Shown: piece by piece, positions 18,028-25,809 of the stretch
Layout of the letters: each line of letters begins with the position of its first letter
Position numbering within the stretch: position 1 is the first letter of the stretch
Assembly (NCBI RefSeq): GCF_022750635.1
Contig: NZ_JAJKBG010000002.1
Location: 1 to 64,000 of the forward strand
DNA: 64,000 bases
DNA from: Brevundimonas pishanensis
GTDB taxonomy: Bacteria; Pseudomonadota; Alphaproteobacteria; Caulobacterales; Caulobacteraceae
Direction of reading: 5' to 3'
Notes under the pieces: model-generated
Told to the model about the DNA's origin: nothing
What the model saw: the letters and a program-made list of their open reading frames with translations, nothing else
Databases searched by the model: none
Made by a program: the position numbers and the translations under genes

Positions 18028-18603
18028 ATGCAGAATCCGACGGACAAACCGGAAAAGTCTATCTCCTCGCTTCAGGCTATGGCCGATGCCGCAAAACAGG
18101 CACCGGGAAGAGGGCTGCCGCCGGTGCATCTCTGGCATCCGGCGCATTGTGGCGACATCGACATCCTTATCCGCGCCGATGGTGTGTGGATGCATGAAGG
18201 GTCGCCGATTGGCCGCCCAGAGCTTGTCCGACTGTTCAGCACCATCCTTCGCAAGGATCCGGACGGCTACCATCTGGTGACGCCCGTGGAGAAGCTGAAG
18301 ATAGAGGTGGAAGACCTGCCGTTCCGCGCCGTCGCGGTGCGTGAAGAGGGCGGGCAACTTGTGTTCACGACCGATCAGGGTGACGAAGCGATCGCCGGTG
18401 CTGAACGCGCCATTGTCGTCGAGACGGACGCCGCGACGGGCGAACCGTCACCGCGCGTCCATATACGCGGTGACCTGTGGGCGCGCATCGTCCGCTCTGT
18501 CTTCTACGATCTGGTGGAACGTGCCGAGGAGATTGACGGTGCTTTGGCTGTCCGCTCCGGTAATTCGGTGTTTGCGCTGGGGCCAAAAGGGGCAGGGCTT
18601 TGA
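18028..18603 (+). CDS. DUF1285 domain protein
   Basis: A 191-residue soluble protein. LPPVHLWHPAHCGDIDILIRADGVWMHEGSPIGRPELVRLFSTIL is the DUF1285 signature, with HCGDIDI and W-HEG-PI especially clear. The family has no firm function. The start is ATG 18028. It overlaps the TTG start of the NUDIX gene (TTGA), which in turn overlaps cca, making a tightly coupled three-gene set seen in many Alphaproteobacteria. Confidence 0.88.
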   Translation: MQNPTDKPEKSISSLQAMADAAKQAPGRGLPPVHLWHPAHCGDIDILIRADGVWMHEGSPIGRPELVRLFSTILRKDPDGYHLVTPVEKLKIEVEDLPFRAVAVREEGGQLVFTTDQGDEAIAGAERAIVVETDAATGEPSPRVHIRGDLWARIVRSVFYDLVERAEEIDGALAVRSGNSVFALGPKGAGL

Positions 18604-19241
18604 CCGAGGCGCAGTCGCAGGCGTTGCGCGCGCTGCTGGTTGCGCGTCTGGGAGCGCCGTCTGACTGGAGGCTCGAGAGTGCGCCGCGCTTTTCCGACTT
18701 CGATCTGAACCACGAGATGGAGCGCCCCGAGCGGACGCTGCGTCCCGCTGCGGTCCTGATCGCGGTTATGGAGCGCCCTGAAGGGCCCACTGTCCTGATG
18801 ACCCGACGCTCAGACTCTCTGGCGAGCCATACCGGACAGATCGCCTTTCCCGGAGGGCGTCTCGATCCCGGTGAGACGGCAGTCGATGCCGCCTTGCGTG
18901 AAGCGTGGGAGGAGGTCGGGCTGGACCCTGCACTGGTCGAGGTGCTGGGAGTCGGCGATGGATATGAGACCGGCACAGGCTTCGCTGTCACGCCGGTGGT
19001 TGGCTGGCTGAAGGGCGAGCCGAGCCTGAAACCGTCACCCGCCGAAGTGGCCGAGGTGTTCGAAGCACCGTGGAGCTTCTTGATGGATCCGGCCAACCAT
19101 CGTCGCGACTTTTATGACAGCGAAGGTCAGCCGCGGCGCTGGTTCTGGGCCATGCCTTACCGCGAGCACTACATCTGGGGCGTGACGGCGGGCATTCTAC
19201 GCCGTCTGTGCGACCGGCTGTATGAGGACAAGGTGGCGTGA
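18600..19241 (+). CDS. NUDIX hydrolase, CoA pyrophosphatase type
   Basis: A 213-residue hydrolase. The NUDIX box runs from GGRLDPGET to REAWEEVG (about residues 79-101), preceded by SHTGQIAFPGG, the extra motif of CoA-pyrophosphatases such as NudL/NUDT7. The start is TTG 18600, overlapping the preceding stop, and the stop overlaps the GTG of cca. The predicted reaction is cleavage of coenzyme A or its derivatives to phosphopantetheine and 3',5'-ADP. Confidence 0.9.
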   Translation: MTEAQSQALRALLVARLGAPSDWRLESAPRFSDFDLNHEMERPERTLRPAAVLIAVMERPEGPTVLMTRRSDSLASHTGQIAFPGGRLDPGETAVDAALREAWEEVGLDPALVEVLGVGDGYETGTGFAVTPVVGWLKGEPSLKPSPAEVAEVFEAPWSFLMDPANHRRDFYDSEGQPRRWFWAMPYREHYIWGVTAGILRRLCDRLYEDKVA

Positions 19242-20458
19242 GCACGCCTGATCTAACCGCACAGGAATGGATGTCGGCAGAGAGCTCGAAGGCCGTCATC
19301 GCTGCCCTGGAGGTCGCGGGCGGGCAAGACTGTGCGCGCTATGTGGGCGGCTGCGTCAGGAATGCGATTTTGGGCGCGCCGGTCGATGATGTCGACATCG
19401 CCACCCAGCTTTTGCCGAACGAGGTACTGGCGGCGCTGAAGCAGGCGACGATACGCGCCGTGCCGACCGGGATCGAACACGGGACCATCACCGCGGTGGT
19501 GCAGGGGCGACCCTACGAAATCACTACGCTGCGGCGTGACGTCGAAACTGATGGCCGCCGCGCGGTCGTCGCATTCACCAAGGATTGGGCCGAAGATGCG
19601 GCGCGTCGCGACTTCCACCTGAACGCCCTTTACGCGAGCGGCACGGGGCAGATTTTCGACCCGACCGGCTACGGATTGGATGATGCACTGGCAGGCCGTA
19701 TCGCCTTTGTAGGGGAGGCCGAGCAGCGTATCCGTGAAGACTATCTGCGTATTCTGCGGTTCTACCGCTTCTGGGCATGGTATGGCCGTGGTCCGGTCGA
19801 TGCGGCAGGACATGCTGCATGTTCGGCCTTGGCACAAGGCGTCGCGACCCTTTCAGCAGAGCGGATTTCCAAAGAACTGCTGAAGCTACTCGCTGCCCCT
19901 GATCCGGTTCCGGCTGTGGACGCCATGATGGATGCGGGTGTGCTGGGTGTTCTGCTGCCCAAGCTGGAAACTTCGCTGTTCAGGGCTGTCGCGGGTATAA
20001 GTGGCGATCCCCTGTTACGGCTGGCGGCCTTGTTGCCGCGCGATCAGACGGTCGCGACCGACGAAGCCAAGCGTTTGCGTCTGTCGAACCATCAGCGGGA
20101 TCGCTGGCTGGCGGCGATCATACCCTTGCCGAGCGATCTTAATGCCAAGCAGGCCCGCGAGGTGATCTGGCAGGCCGGGGCGCAGGCTTTCGCCGATCGT
20201 TCGATATTGGCTGAGGCCGGTTCACCGCAGTTGGCCCCCTATGCGGCACTGCGCGAGATGGCGCGCGACTGGGTGCCGCCACCCATGCCGGTGGGCGGTC
20301 GGGATTTGGCGGACTTGGGGATCAAGGCTGGTCCTATGACAGGGCAGATACTCAAGGCGTTCCAAGCGTCGTGGATCGCAGATGATTTTCCCGCGCACGG
20401 CCATCATGAACGTCTGGCGCAGGCTATTCGACAGATCGTGCCCGCTGGAAACGGGTGA
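19238..20458 (+). CDS. cca: CCA tRNA nucleotidyltransferase/poly(A) polymerase family
   Basis: A 406-residue enzyme of the class II nucleotidyltransferase family. The catalytic head has YVGGCVRNAILG and VDDVDIATQLLP, which hold the two metal-binding aspartates. RRDFHLNALYAS and RILRFYRFWAWY are the template-binding segments. It repairs or adds the CCA end of tRNAs, although tRNA genes in this window already encode CCA, so repair is the likely role. It could also be a poly(A) polymerase, which is hard to distinguish by eye. Its end overlaps the convergent gene by 35 bases. Confidence 0.88.
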   Translation: MSTPDLTAQEWMSAESSKAVIAALEVAGGQDCARYVGGCVRNAILGAPVDDVDIATQLLPNEVLAALKQATIRAVPTGIEHGTITAVVQGRPYEITTLRRDVETDGRRAVVAFTKDWAEDAARRDFHLNALYASGTGQIFDPTGYGLDDALAGRIAFVGEAEQRIREDYLRILRFYRFWAWYGRGPVDAAGHAACSALAQGVATLSAERISKELLKLLAAPDPVPAVDAMMDAGVLGVLLPKLETSLFRAVAGISGDPLLRLAALLPRDQTVATDEAKRLRLSNHQRDRWLAAIIPLPSDLNAKQAREVIWQAGAQAFADRSILAEAGSPQLAPYAALREMARDWVPPPMPVGGRDLADLGIKAGPMTGQILKAFQASWIADDFPAHGHHERLAQAIRQIVPAGNG

Positions 20459-21392
20459 TCACGGGGCGGTGGTCCGAGCCGTTGCGTCTTCCAAGTTTCC
20501 TCTCGACCACAACCAGTTCGGGTGAATGCCACACCTGATCAATGGTGATCGCTACGGGCGAGGGCACTTTGGCGGGCCATGTTCCGGGGAAGCCCCCTGC
20601 GGGTATCATGCCGTTCGATTGCTGAATCTGGCGTCCGATACGGCCGGACGAAACAGAGTTGAAATCGCCGGCAATTATGGCGTCATCGCCCAGTTTTTCG
20701 CGGGCGATGGCGAGGTCTTCGGCCTGAGTAATCTGGGCGTGCTGATAACGATAGGGCCACGGGCGGGTTAGGTGCGCGGCCATGAAGCCGATGCGGCCCA
20801 GTGGAGTGGTGATGCGGGCCGAGGCGGAGAACAATTGGTCCTTGGTGTTCTCCTTGATAGGTTTGATGGGCCAGCGGCTGGCGACCAGAGCGCGGGCGGG
20901 GGCTACGTTCCGGTTGCCGACAATCGATACCTCGCGATGGGGATGATCCGGCAGCAGGATGTCGAGGTCGGCTGCGGGGGCCTCGCCCACTTCGACCAGC
21001 AGTACAATGTCGGGATCAGCTTCGGCGATGGAGGCAGCCATTGCGGCCACGTCGGTATTTCGTGCCCAAAGATTGGCCGAATAGACAGTGATCGTTTCGG
21101 ACTCTGCATCGGCCTTGGCCTGAGCGGGGAACCATTGGGGCCAGACCGCGACGGTCAGCATAACGGCGGTAAAGGTCGCGAACAGTGCCGAAGGCCGCAG
21201 GCGTAGCAAAGCCAGCAGTCCCGCCCACGCTACACAGGCGAGCAGGGCCGGAGCGACGAAATGATTGGCCAGGTCCGGCCAGCGATGTTCGCTCTGGCTC
21301 AAAGCGGCCAAGGCCACGCCAAGCGGGATCAGTGTGATGCCCATGGCCAGCAGGTTCAGAATAATCCGGATTGCAGCGCGGGATTTCGTCAT
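20424..21392 (-). CDS. Membrane-anchored endonuclease/exonuclease/phosphatase-family protein
   Basis: A 322-residue protein with three N-terminal membrane segments (about residues 8-30, 42-62 and 66-84) and a C-terminal EEP domain: ESETITVYSANLW, LLVEVGE, AIIAGDFNS and a final GSDHRPVI with the catalytic histidine. It belongs with the membrane EEP proteins of Alphaproteobacteria whose substrates are mostly unknown. It could be a nuclease or a phosphodiesterase. The start ATG 21392 is chosen to begin just before the first helix. It is convergent with and overlaps cca. Confidence 0.85.
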   Translation of the reverse strand: MTKSRAAIRIILNLLAMGITLIPLGVALAALSQSEHRWPDLANHFVAPALLACVAWAGLLALLRLRPSALFATFTAVMLTVAVWPQWFPAQAKADAESETITVYSANLWARNTDVAAMAASIAEADPDIVLLVEVGEAPAADLDILLPDHPHREVSIVGNRNVAPARALVASRWPIKPIKENTKDQLFSASARITTPLGRIGFMAAHLTRPWPYRYQHAQITQAEDLAIAREKLGDDAIIAGDFNSVSSGRIGRQIQQSNGMIPAGGFPGTWPAKVPSPVAITIDQVWHSPELVVVERKLGRRNGSDHRPVITRFQRARSVE

Positions 21393-21573
21393 GTCCGCAG
21401 CGATAGCTGAAACTCCGGAGCGCTCCAAGCATGGCAGGTTTCCAACTTTGTCTGTCCTAACCGTCGCGCGCAAACCTCGTTGAAATAAGGGATTGGGCGA
21501 CGCTTGCGCCCATTTGCGCGCCTTGGCGGGCGAGCGGCGGATGCTGGCTTCCGACGAACAACGGAGGCCGTGA

Positions 21574-22995
21574 ATGACGGACGATAGCGCGCGGTTGGGC
21601 CTGCCCTATGTGATGGCGGGCCAACTGCAGAAACATGTGACGGTGAACGAGGCGCTCACCCGTCTGGATGCTCTAGTGCAAACGGCGGTGGTCAGCCGCA
21701 CCCGTTCCAGCCCGCCGAGCGTGGTTACGGAAGGCGACCTTTATCTGGTGGGCGATACTCCGTCAGGCGCTTGGGCGGAAATGGCCGCGGGTGATCTGGT
21801 GCGGGCCGACGTGGGCGGCTGGGTCAAGGTGGAGCCGCTCTCCGGCATGCTGGTGAGCGTGCTGGACGAAGGCGTCACTCTGGTGCGTGCCGAAGAGGCA
21901 TGGCGGGGGCTGGGCGAGACGCTAGGCGGGATTTTGCAGGTTGATCGCTTGGGCGTAGGGGCCGAGGCCGACGCTACGAATGCGTTCAGCGCACGTCTGA
22001 ACAAGGCTTTGTGGGCCGCACGACCCACTGAAGATGATGGCGACGGCGACTTGCGGTTCACCCTCAACAAGCAGGGGCCGAGCCATACGGGATCAATCCT
22101 GTTTCAAAGCCAATGGAGCGGTCGCGCCGAAATCGGCCTGATGGGCGACGACGATTTCAGGTTCAAAGTCAGCGCCAACGGTACGACGTGGAACGAAGCG
22201 CTGCGCGTCGATCGCTCGACGGGACGGGTCTGGTTTGCCTCCGGCGCCTCGCGGCGCGAGACGGTGGTTGTAGCGTCGTCCGCCACACAGAGCGTTCCGG
22301 CATGGGCACGCTGGGTCGAGGCGGTTTGCATAGGGGCGGGCGGAGCGGGTGCCGAGGGTATGTCCGGCACAGCGGCCACAGTGCGTCACGGTGGTGGCGG
22401 TGGCGGTGCGGGTGGGGTCAGCCATGCCATCTGGGCTGCCGAGCACCTCGGGCCGCTGAACATCGTTGTGGGCACCGGCGGCACCACTTCGGGCGCGCAT
22501 GGCGGTGACACCACCATCACGACCCACGGCCACCTTGTCCTGAAGGCAAGTGGCGGGCGCGGGGGCACTGCGGGACAGGGCGGTGCTGGCGGCTGGGGGA
22601 CCGGTGGCATGGCCAGTTCCGGCCTTCCCACCAATCGCGCGGAATGTCCTTCGTCGGCTGGCGGTGGCGGCTACGGCGGAAGCCTCAGCAGCACAGACGT
22701 CGTCAGCTCAGGTACAAGCGGCGGCGTCGGCCATCCCTGCGGCGTCCCATCTCAAGGGGGGGCGGGCAGTAACGTGGCAGTGGGCGGAGCAGCACCTGCA
22801 ACGGTTCTGCCTGATCTCGGGTGGCTGGGCGGAGGCGGCGGCGGCGGTGCTGCCAGCGCTCAGTCGTCCGGCTTTGCGGGGGGCGACGGGGCCGAGTTTG
22901 GTGCAGGCGGCGGCGGTGGCGGTGCCGGTCTCAGCGCTGGGGGCGCGGGCGGCCACGGGGCCTCGGGCGTCGTTCGCCTGACGTTTGTGGGCTGA
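21574..22995 (+). CDS. DUF2793 phage-like protein with glycine-rich C terminus
   Basis: A 473-residue protein. The N-terminal part (LGLPYVMAGQLQKHVTVNEALTRLDALVQ, residues 8-37) is the DUF2793 signature found at the end of alphaproteobacterial prophage and gene-transfer-agent tail clusters. Residues 130-230 look like a fibre-type domain (RAEIGLMGDDDFRFKVSANGTTW). Residues 255-470 are extremely rich in Gly, Ala and Ser in short repeated patterns, ending in GASGVVRLTFVG, a common end of glycine-rich tail proteins. GGAGG precedes the ATG. Lysis-type genes follow directly, which supports a phage origin; I see no capsid or terminase gene in the window. Confidence 0.8.
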   Translation: MTDDSARLGLPYVMAGQLQKHVTVNEALTRLDALVQTAVVSRTRSSPPSVVTEGDLYLVGDTPSGAWAEMAAGDLVRADVGGWVKVEPLSGMLVSVLDEGVTLVRAEEAWRGLGETLGGILQVDRLGVGAEADATNAFSARLNKALWAARPTEDDGDGDLRFTLNKQGPSHTGSILFQSQWSGRAEIGLMGDDDFRFKVSANGTTWNEALRVDRSTGRVWFASGASRRETVVVASSATQSVPAWARWVEAVCIGAGGAGAEGMSGTAATVRHGGGGGGAGGVSHAIWAAEHLGPLNIVVGTGGTTSGAHGGDTTITTHGHLVLKASGGRGGTAGQGGAGGWGTGGMASSGLPTNRAECPSSAGGGGYGGSLSSTDVVSSGTSGGVGHPCGVPSQGGAGSNVAVGGAAPATVLPDLGWLGGGGGGGAASAQSSGFAGGDGAEFGAGGGGGGAGLSAGGAGGHGASGVVRLTFVG

Positions 22996-22999
22996 TCCG

Positions 23000-23161
23000 A
23001 TGACCCGCGATGTAACCGGCGACGACCTGTCCGAGCTGCTGTTGGACGCGGAGATCTGGGACGCACCTGATCGGCTGAGCGCTGACGAATGCCTCGACGA
23101 GATCGGTGCCGACTGGCGCCAGACCCGTCCGCGAAAATCCCGCTTTGAAGAGGAAATGTGA
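23000..23161 (+). CDS. Small acidic hypothetical protein
   Basis: A 53-residue frame (MTRDVTGDDLSELLLDAEIW...) that fills the gap between the DUF2793 gene and the holin-like gene, with 4 bases before it and none after it. It is acidic, without membrane segment or known domain. Tight packing and coherent composition support a real gene; function is unknown. Confidence 0.6.
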   Translation: MTRDVTGDDLSELLLDAEIWDAPDRLSADECLDEIGADWRQTRPRKSRFEEEM

Positions 23162-23419
23162 ATGCGTAACCCATCTTCTGCACGTCCCAATCTGGCCGAG
23201 GGCCGATGGGTGTGGCGCAGGCTCTATGTCTATCTGGCGACCATGTTGATCTGGCTGTTGCTGCGCGATGCGGTACATCGCGCGCCGCCGGAGCAGGTTC
23301 GGCATCTGGCGGATGGCCTCATGGGGCTCGTGGCTTTGATGAGCCTGCTCTATCTGGTCGCGCCGTCGGCCCAGCAGGTGGTCAACCTGGCGCGTGGCCA
23401 CAAGGCGGGTGGCCAATGA
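23162..23419 (+). CDS. Holin-like small membrane protein
   Basis: An 85-residue protein with two membrane segments (about residues 20-36, YVYLATMLIWLLL, and 50-66, LMGLVALMSLLYLVA), a charged loop between them and a basic C terminus. Size, topology and the position directly before an endolysin and spanin pair make it a good holin candidate. There is no family signature I can name, so this is inferred from context. Its stop overlaps the ATG of the endolysin gene. Confidence 0.65.
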   Translation: MRNPSSARPNLAEGRWVWRRLYVYLATMLIWLLLRDAVHRAPPEQVRHLADGLMGLVALMSLLYLVAPSAQQVVNLARGHKAGGQ

Positions 23420-23799
23420 GCTTTCGCCTGTCCAAGCGCTCGCTCCAGAGCCTGAGCGGTGTCCATCCCGATCTTGTCCGCGTGATCCAGCTGGCGATCC
23501 AGCGCACGCCGGTGGATTTCATGGTCATCGAGGGACTGCGCTCGCCCCAACGTCAGGCAGCGCTTGTCAAAGCGGGGGCAAGCCGCACCCAAAACAGCCG
23601 TCATCTTAGCGGCCACGCGGTGGACTTGGCCGCATGGGTCGATGGGCAAATCCGCTGGGACTGGCCCCTTTACCCCCGCATTGCCGAGGCGGTTAAGGCG
23701 ACCGCCCACGAATTGTCGGTGCCGGTTGTGTGGGGCGGCGACTGGCCCAGTCTACGCGATGGCCCACACTTCGAGCTGTGCCGGAAGATCTATCCATGA
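23416..23799 (+). CDS. M15-family peptidoglycan peptidase (endolysin-like)
   Basis: A 127-residue enzyme of the VanY/M15C group, which includes phage L-alanyl-D-glutamate endopeptidases. The zinc site is visible as SRHLSGHAVDLA (His and Asp ligands) and DGPHFEL (last His), and FMVIEGLRSPQRQ is the usual strand before it. The protein is a bare catalytic domain without signal peptide, as expected for a holin-dependent endolysin. It overlaps both neighbours by 4 bases. Confidence 0.88.
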   Translation: MSFRLSKRSLQSLSGVHPDLVRVIQLAIQRTPVDFMVIEGLRSPQRQAALVKAGASRTQNSRHLSGHAVDLAAWVDGQIRWDWPLYPRIAEAVKATAHELSVPVVWGGDWPSLRDGPHFELCRKIYP

Positions 23800-24200
23800 C
23801 TGGCTTGAACAGGGTGCTGACACCAGTGGGCTGGGTAGCGGTTGCGGCGGTTCTGACGGTCTTGTTGGTGGCCTTTGCAGGGTTTGATCCTTTGGGCCTG
23901 AGAGCGCGCAAGATGGAGCAGTTGCGGCGACAGGCCGAAGCGGGTGCGCAAGAGCAGCGGGCCCGCCATCTTGAAGCCAGCGAGAACGCGCGGTTGGAGA
24001 CGCTGCAAGCGGAGGGCGCGCTCCGCCGCTCCGACTTGGCGCAAAACACAGGGAAACTGGCAGGGGAGGCGGGGGATGACCCGACAGGCCAAATCACTTT
24101 GGGCGATGCTCGTCTTGAGCGCCTTCGCCAGCATGACCGCCTCGTGTGCGAAGGTGCCGGTTACGGTGCCTGTCAGCCCGCAGGTGGTGCTGCCCGCTGA
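23796..24200 (+). CDS. Rz-like inner-membrane spanin (i-spanin)
   Basis: A 134-residue protein with an N-terminal membrane anchor (VLTPVGWVAVAAVLTVLLVAFAG, about residues 7-29) and a long charged helix (about 36-95, KMEQLRRQAEAGAQEQRARH...) predicted as coiled coil. This is the layout of phage Rz proteins, which join with an outer-membrane Rz1 lipoprotein to disrupt the outer membrane at lysis. The call rests on layout, position after an endolysin, and the overlapping lipoprotein gene in another frame. Confidence 0.72.
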   Translation: MTGLNRVLTPVGWVAVAAVLTVLLVAFAGFDPLGLRARKMEQLRRQAEAGAQEQRARHLEASENARLETLQAEGALRRSDLAQNTGKLAGEAGDDPTGQITLGDARLERLRQHDRLVCEGAGYGACQPAGGAAR

Positions 24201-24378
24201 GGTGACAACGCCGTGCCAGATTGCCCGCCTAGGTGCTACAGCCACGCTGGCTGACCTGGAACAGGCCTATATGCAGCGGGGTGCACAATTGGCGGCCTGC
24301 GACGCGGCGCGAGCACTGGCGCTTGAGGTCATTATGACCGAACGCCGTATGCGAACGGACTGGGCTAGGCAAGATTAA
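24076..24378 (+). CDS. Rz1-like outer-membrane spanin lipoprotein (o-spanin)
   Basis: A 100-residue frame that starts inside the i-spanin gene in a different frame (overlap 125 bases), with GGGAGG before its ATG. It has a lipoprotein-type signal ending SMTASC (Cys24; the position three before Cys is not the ideal Leu), then a Pro/Val-rich segment (VPVTVPVSPQVVLP) like Rz1 proteins, and a C-terminal helix. An embedded, out-of-frame lipoprotein gene is the hallmark of Rz/Rz1 pairs. Confidence 0.72.
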   Translation: MTRQAKSLWAMLVLSAFASMTASCAKVPVTVPVSPQVVLPAEVTTPCQIARLGATATLADLEQAYMQRGAQLAACDAARALALEVIMTERRMRTDWARQD

Positions 24379-24483
24379 CCGGGCAGGTTTTTCCTCTGCC
24401 GGTTAATGGCATTCGCGATGCCGATTGCTGTGTAAAATAATTGCCTAAAATCAATAGGTTAAAATATTAAGGAGCGCTGGTTT

Positions 24484-24500
24484 GTGGCGCGTCGATTGCG
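24484..24500 (+). promoter_or_regulatory. Sigma-54 promoter of flagellin gene 1
   Basis: TGGCGCG at 24485-24491 and TTGC at 24496-24499 match the sigma-54 elements, with GG and GC ten bases apart as required. The start of transcription would fall near 24511, right at the first leader hairpin. Confidence 0.8.
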
Positions 24501-24510
24501 GCTTCATCGC

Positions 24511-24578
24511 GCGAGTAGAATGCTCCCGGCGCTAAAATGGCGCTGGCCACACAACGTGAGCAAGGAAGCCAAAATGGC
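24511..24578 (+). promoter_or_regulatory. Structured leader of flagellin gene 1 (four short hairpins)
   Basis: Hairpins at 24513-24525 (loop AGAAT), 24529-24543 (loop AAAAT), 24548-24558 (CAC/GTG, loop ACAAC) and 24568-24578 (GCC/GGC, loop AAAAT). The last loop contains the A and T of the start codon. Hairpin centres are about 17-20 bases apart. The same pattern with different stem sequences recurs before the next four flagellin genes. Confidence 0.75.
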
Positions 24579-25515
24579 CAATTCGATCAACACCAACGCC
24601 GGCGCTCTGATTGCGCTGCAACACCTCAACTCGACCAACCGTCAACTGGAAACCACGCAAAACCGCGTGAACACCGGTATGAAGGTTGCCACTGCTAAAG
24701 ATAACGGAGCCATTTTCGCTATCGCCACCTCTCAGCGCGCCGAAATGGGTGCTCAAGATGCGGTTCGTCAGTCGATTCAGCGTGGTCAGTCCATCGTGGA
24801 CGTCGCGTTGTCGGCCGGTGAGACCGTGATCGAGGCCCTGCAGGAGCTCAAGAGTCTGGCTGTCGCCATTCAGGATGCGCCCAAGACCTATGCTGCTGAC
24901 GGTACCACCGTCACGGGTCTGGGTGACAACGCCAAGAAGCTGGTTGCTGACTTTGAAGCCATGGTGAAGGAAATTCACGTGGCTCTGGCCGGTGCTACCT
25001 TTGACGGCGTGAACGTCTTCAAGGCGACGGATGCCGCCGGTATCAAGGTCACCATCAACACTGCTGCCGCGAACAATACGTTCGAGATTAAGGGAGCAAG
25101 TGCTGCTGCGACGGCTGCGGACCTGGCATTCGGTAGCACGGCGGGTACTGCCGGTGCGGCTGGTACGTTCAACCAGGCCACGGGCGCCTGGGCTCCGAAG
25201 GCAACTCCGACCGCGGGTGCAACCCCGTCGGCGTTGACCGACTATGGCGTGGACAAGGTTGAGGCTGCGATTACGTCGTTCTCGTCGACCATGGCTGACC
25301 TCGGCACCAAGTCGAAGTCGCTGGGTCGCCAGATGACCTTTGTCGACAAGTTCCAGGATTCCCTGGAAACCGGCATCGGCAATCTGGTGGACGCGGATCT
25401 CGCCAAGGAAAGCGCGAAGCTTACCGCGCTGCAGACCAAGCAACAGCTGGGTGTGCAGGCTCTGGGCATCGCGAACCAGTCGAGCTCCATCCTGCTCAAT
25501 CTCTTCCGCGGCTAA
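24574..25515 (+). CDS. Flagellin 1 (FljK/FljL type)
   Basis: A 313-residue filament subunit. The conserved N-terminal D0/D1 region (MANSINTNAGALIALQHL to about residue 110) and C-terminal helix (TFVDKFQDSLETGIGNLVDADLAKESAKLTALQ to the end SSILLNLFRG) flank an Ala/Thr-rich central part of about 100 residues, longer than in the four following copies. No signal peptide, as expected for type III export. It has its own sigma-54 promoter, hairpin leader and terminator, so it is an independent unit. ATG 24574 follows AAGGAAGCC. Confidence 0.95.
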   Translation: MANSINTNAGALIALQHLNSTNRQLETTQNRVNTGMKVATAKDNGAIFAIATSQRAEMGAQDAVRQSIQRGQSIVDVALSAGETVIEALQELKSLAVAIQDAPKTYAADGTTVTGLGDNAKKLVADFEAMVKEIHVALAGATFDGVNVFKATDAAGIKVTINTAAANNTFEIKGASAAATAADLAFGSTAGTAGAAGTFNQATGAWAPKATPTAGATPSALTDYGVDKVEAAITSFSSTMADLGTKSKSLGRQMTFVDKFQDSLETGIGNLVDADLAKESAKLTALQTKQQLGVQALGIANQSSSILLNLFRG

Positions 25516-25551
25516 TCGCGAAGGAGGAGGGCTGGAATGGCAGCCTGCCAA

Positions 25552-25583
25552 AGGGGGCGGTTCAACCGCCCCCTCTTTCCTTT
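25552..25583 (+). terminator. Terminator of flagellin gene 1
   Basis: A 9-bp GC-rich stem (AGGGGGCGG with CCGCCCCCT) around TTCAA, followed by the T-rich CTTTCCTTT. Confidence 0.85.
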
Positions 25584-25707
25584 GGTCGGCAATATATGCC
25601 GCCACCCGGTAAGTTCTGCCGGTCTTGGTGGGCATATTTTTCCTAGTGCGTTCTAGAAGGCAGGCGTAGTCCGCCCTTCGAGTCCTGATATGGCAACGGT
25701 TTGGCAG

Positions 25708-25724
25708 TTGGCCTGACGTTTGCA
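25708..25724 (+). promoter_or_regulatory. Sigma-54 promoter of the flagellin 2-5/flaG unit
   Basis: TTGGCCTGA-CGT-TTGCA fits the 17-base sigma-54 consensus with the invariant GG (25710-25711) and GC (25722-25723) correctly spaced. The predicted transcript starts near 25735, two bases before the first leader hairpin. Confidence 0.82.
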
Positions 25725-25736
25725 CCTATGCGTAGC

Positions 25737-25809
25737 GAGCAAAATGCTCCCGTGGCCAAAATGGCGACGGCTTCACGAAGTGAAACACACATAGGAGGCC
25801 AGAATGGCC
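25737..25809 (+). promoter_or_regulatory. Structured leader of flagellin gene 2 (four short hairpins)
   Basis: Hairpins at 25737-25749 (GAGC/GCTC, loop AAAAT), 25755-25765 (GCC/GGC, loop AAAAT), 25772-25784 (TTCAC/GTGAA, loop GAA) and 25797-25809 (GGCC/GGCC, loop AGAAT). The fourth spans the end of the Shine-Dalgarno GGAGG and the start codon. Confidence 0.78.

Noticed and set aside
22260..22990. The Gly-rich part of the DUF2793 protein considered as PE-PGRS, collagen or antifreeze-like.
   Set aside because: There is no strict Gly-x-y or ice-binding spacing; the pattern fits glycine-rich phage tail ends better.
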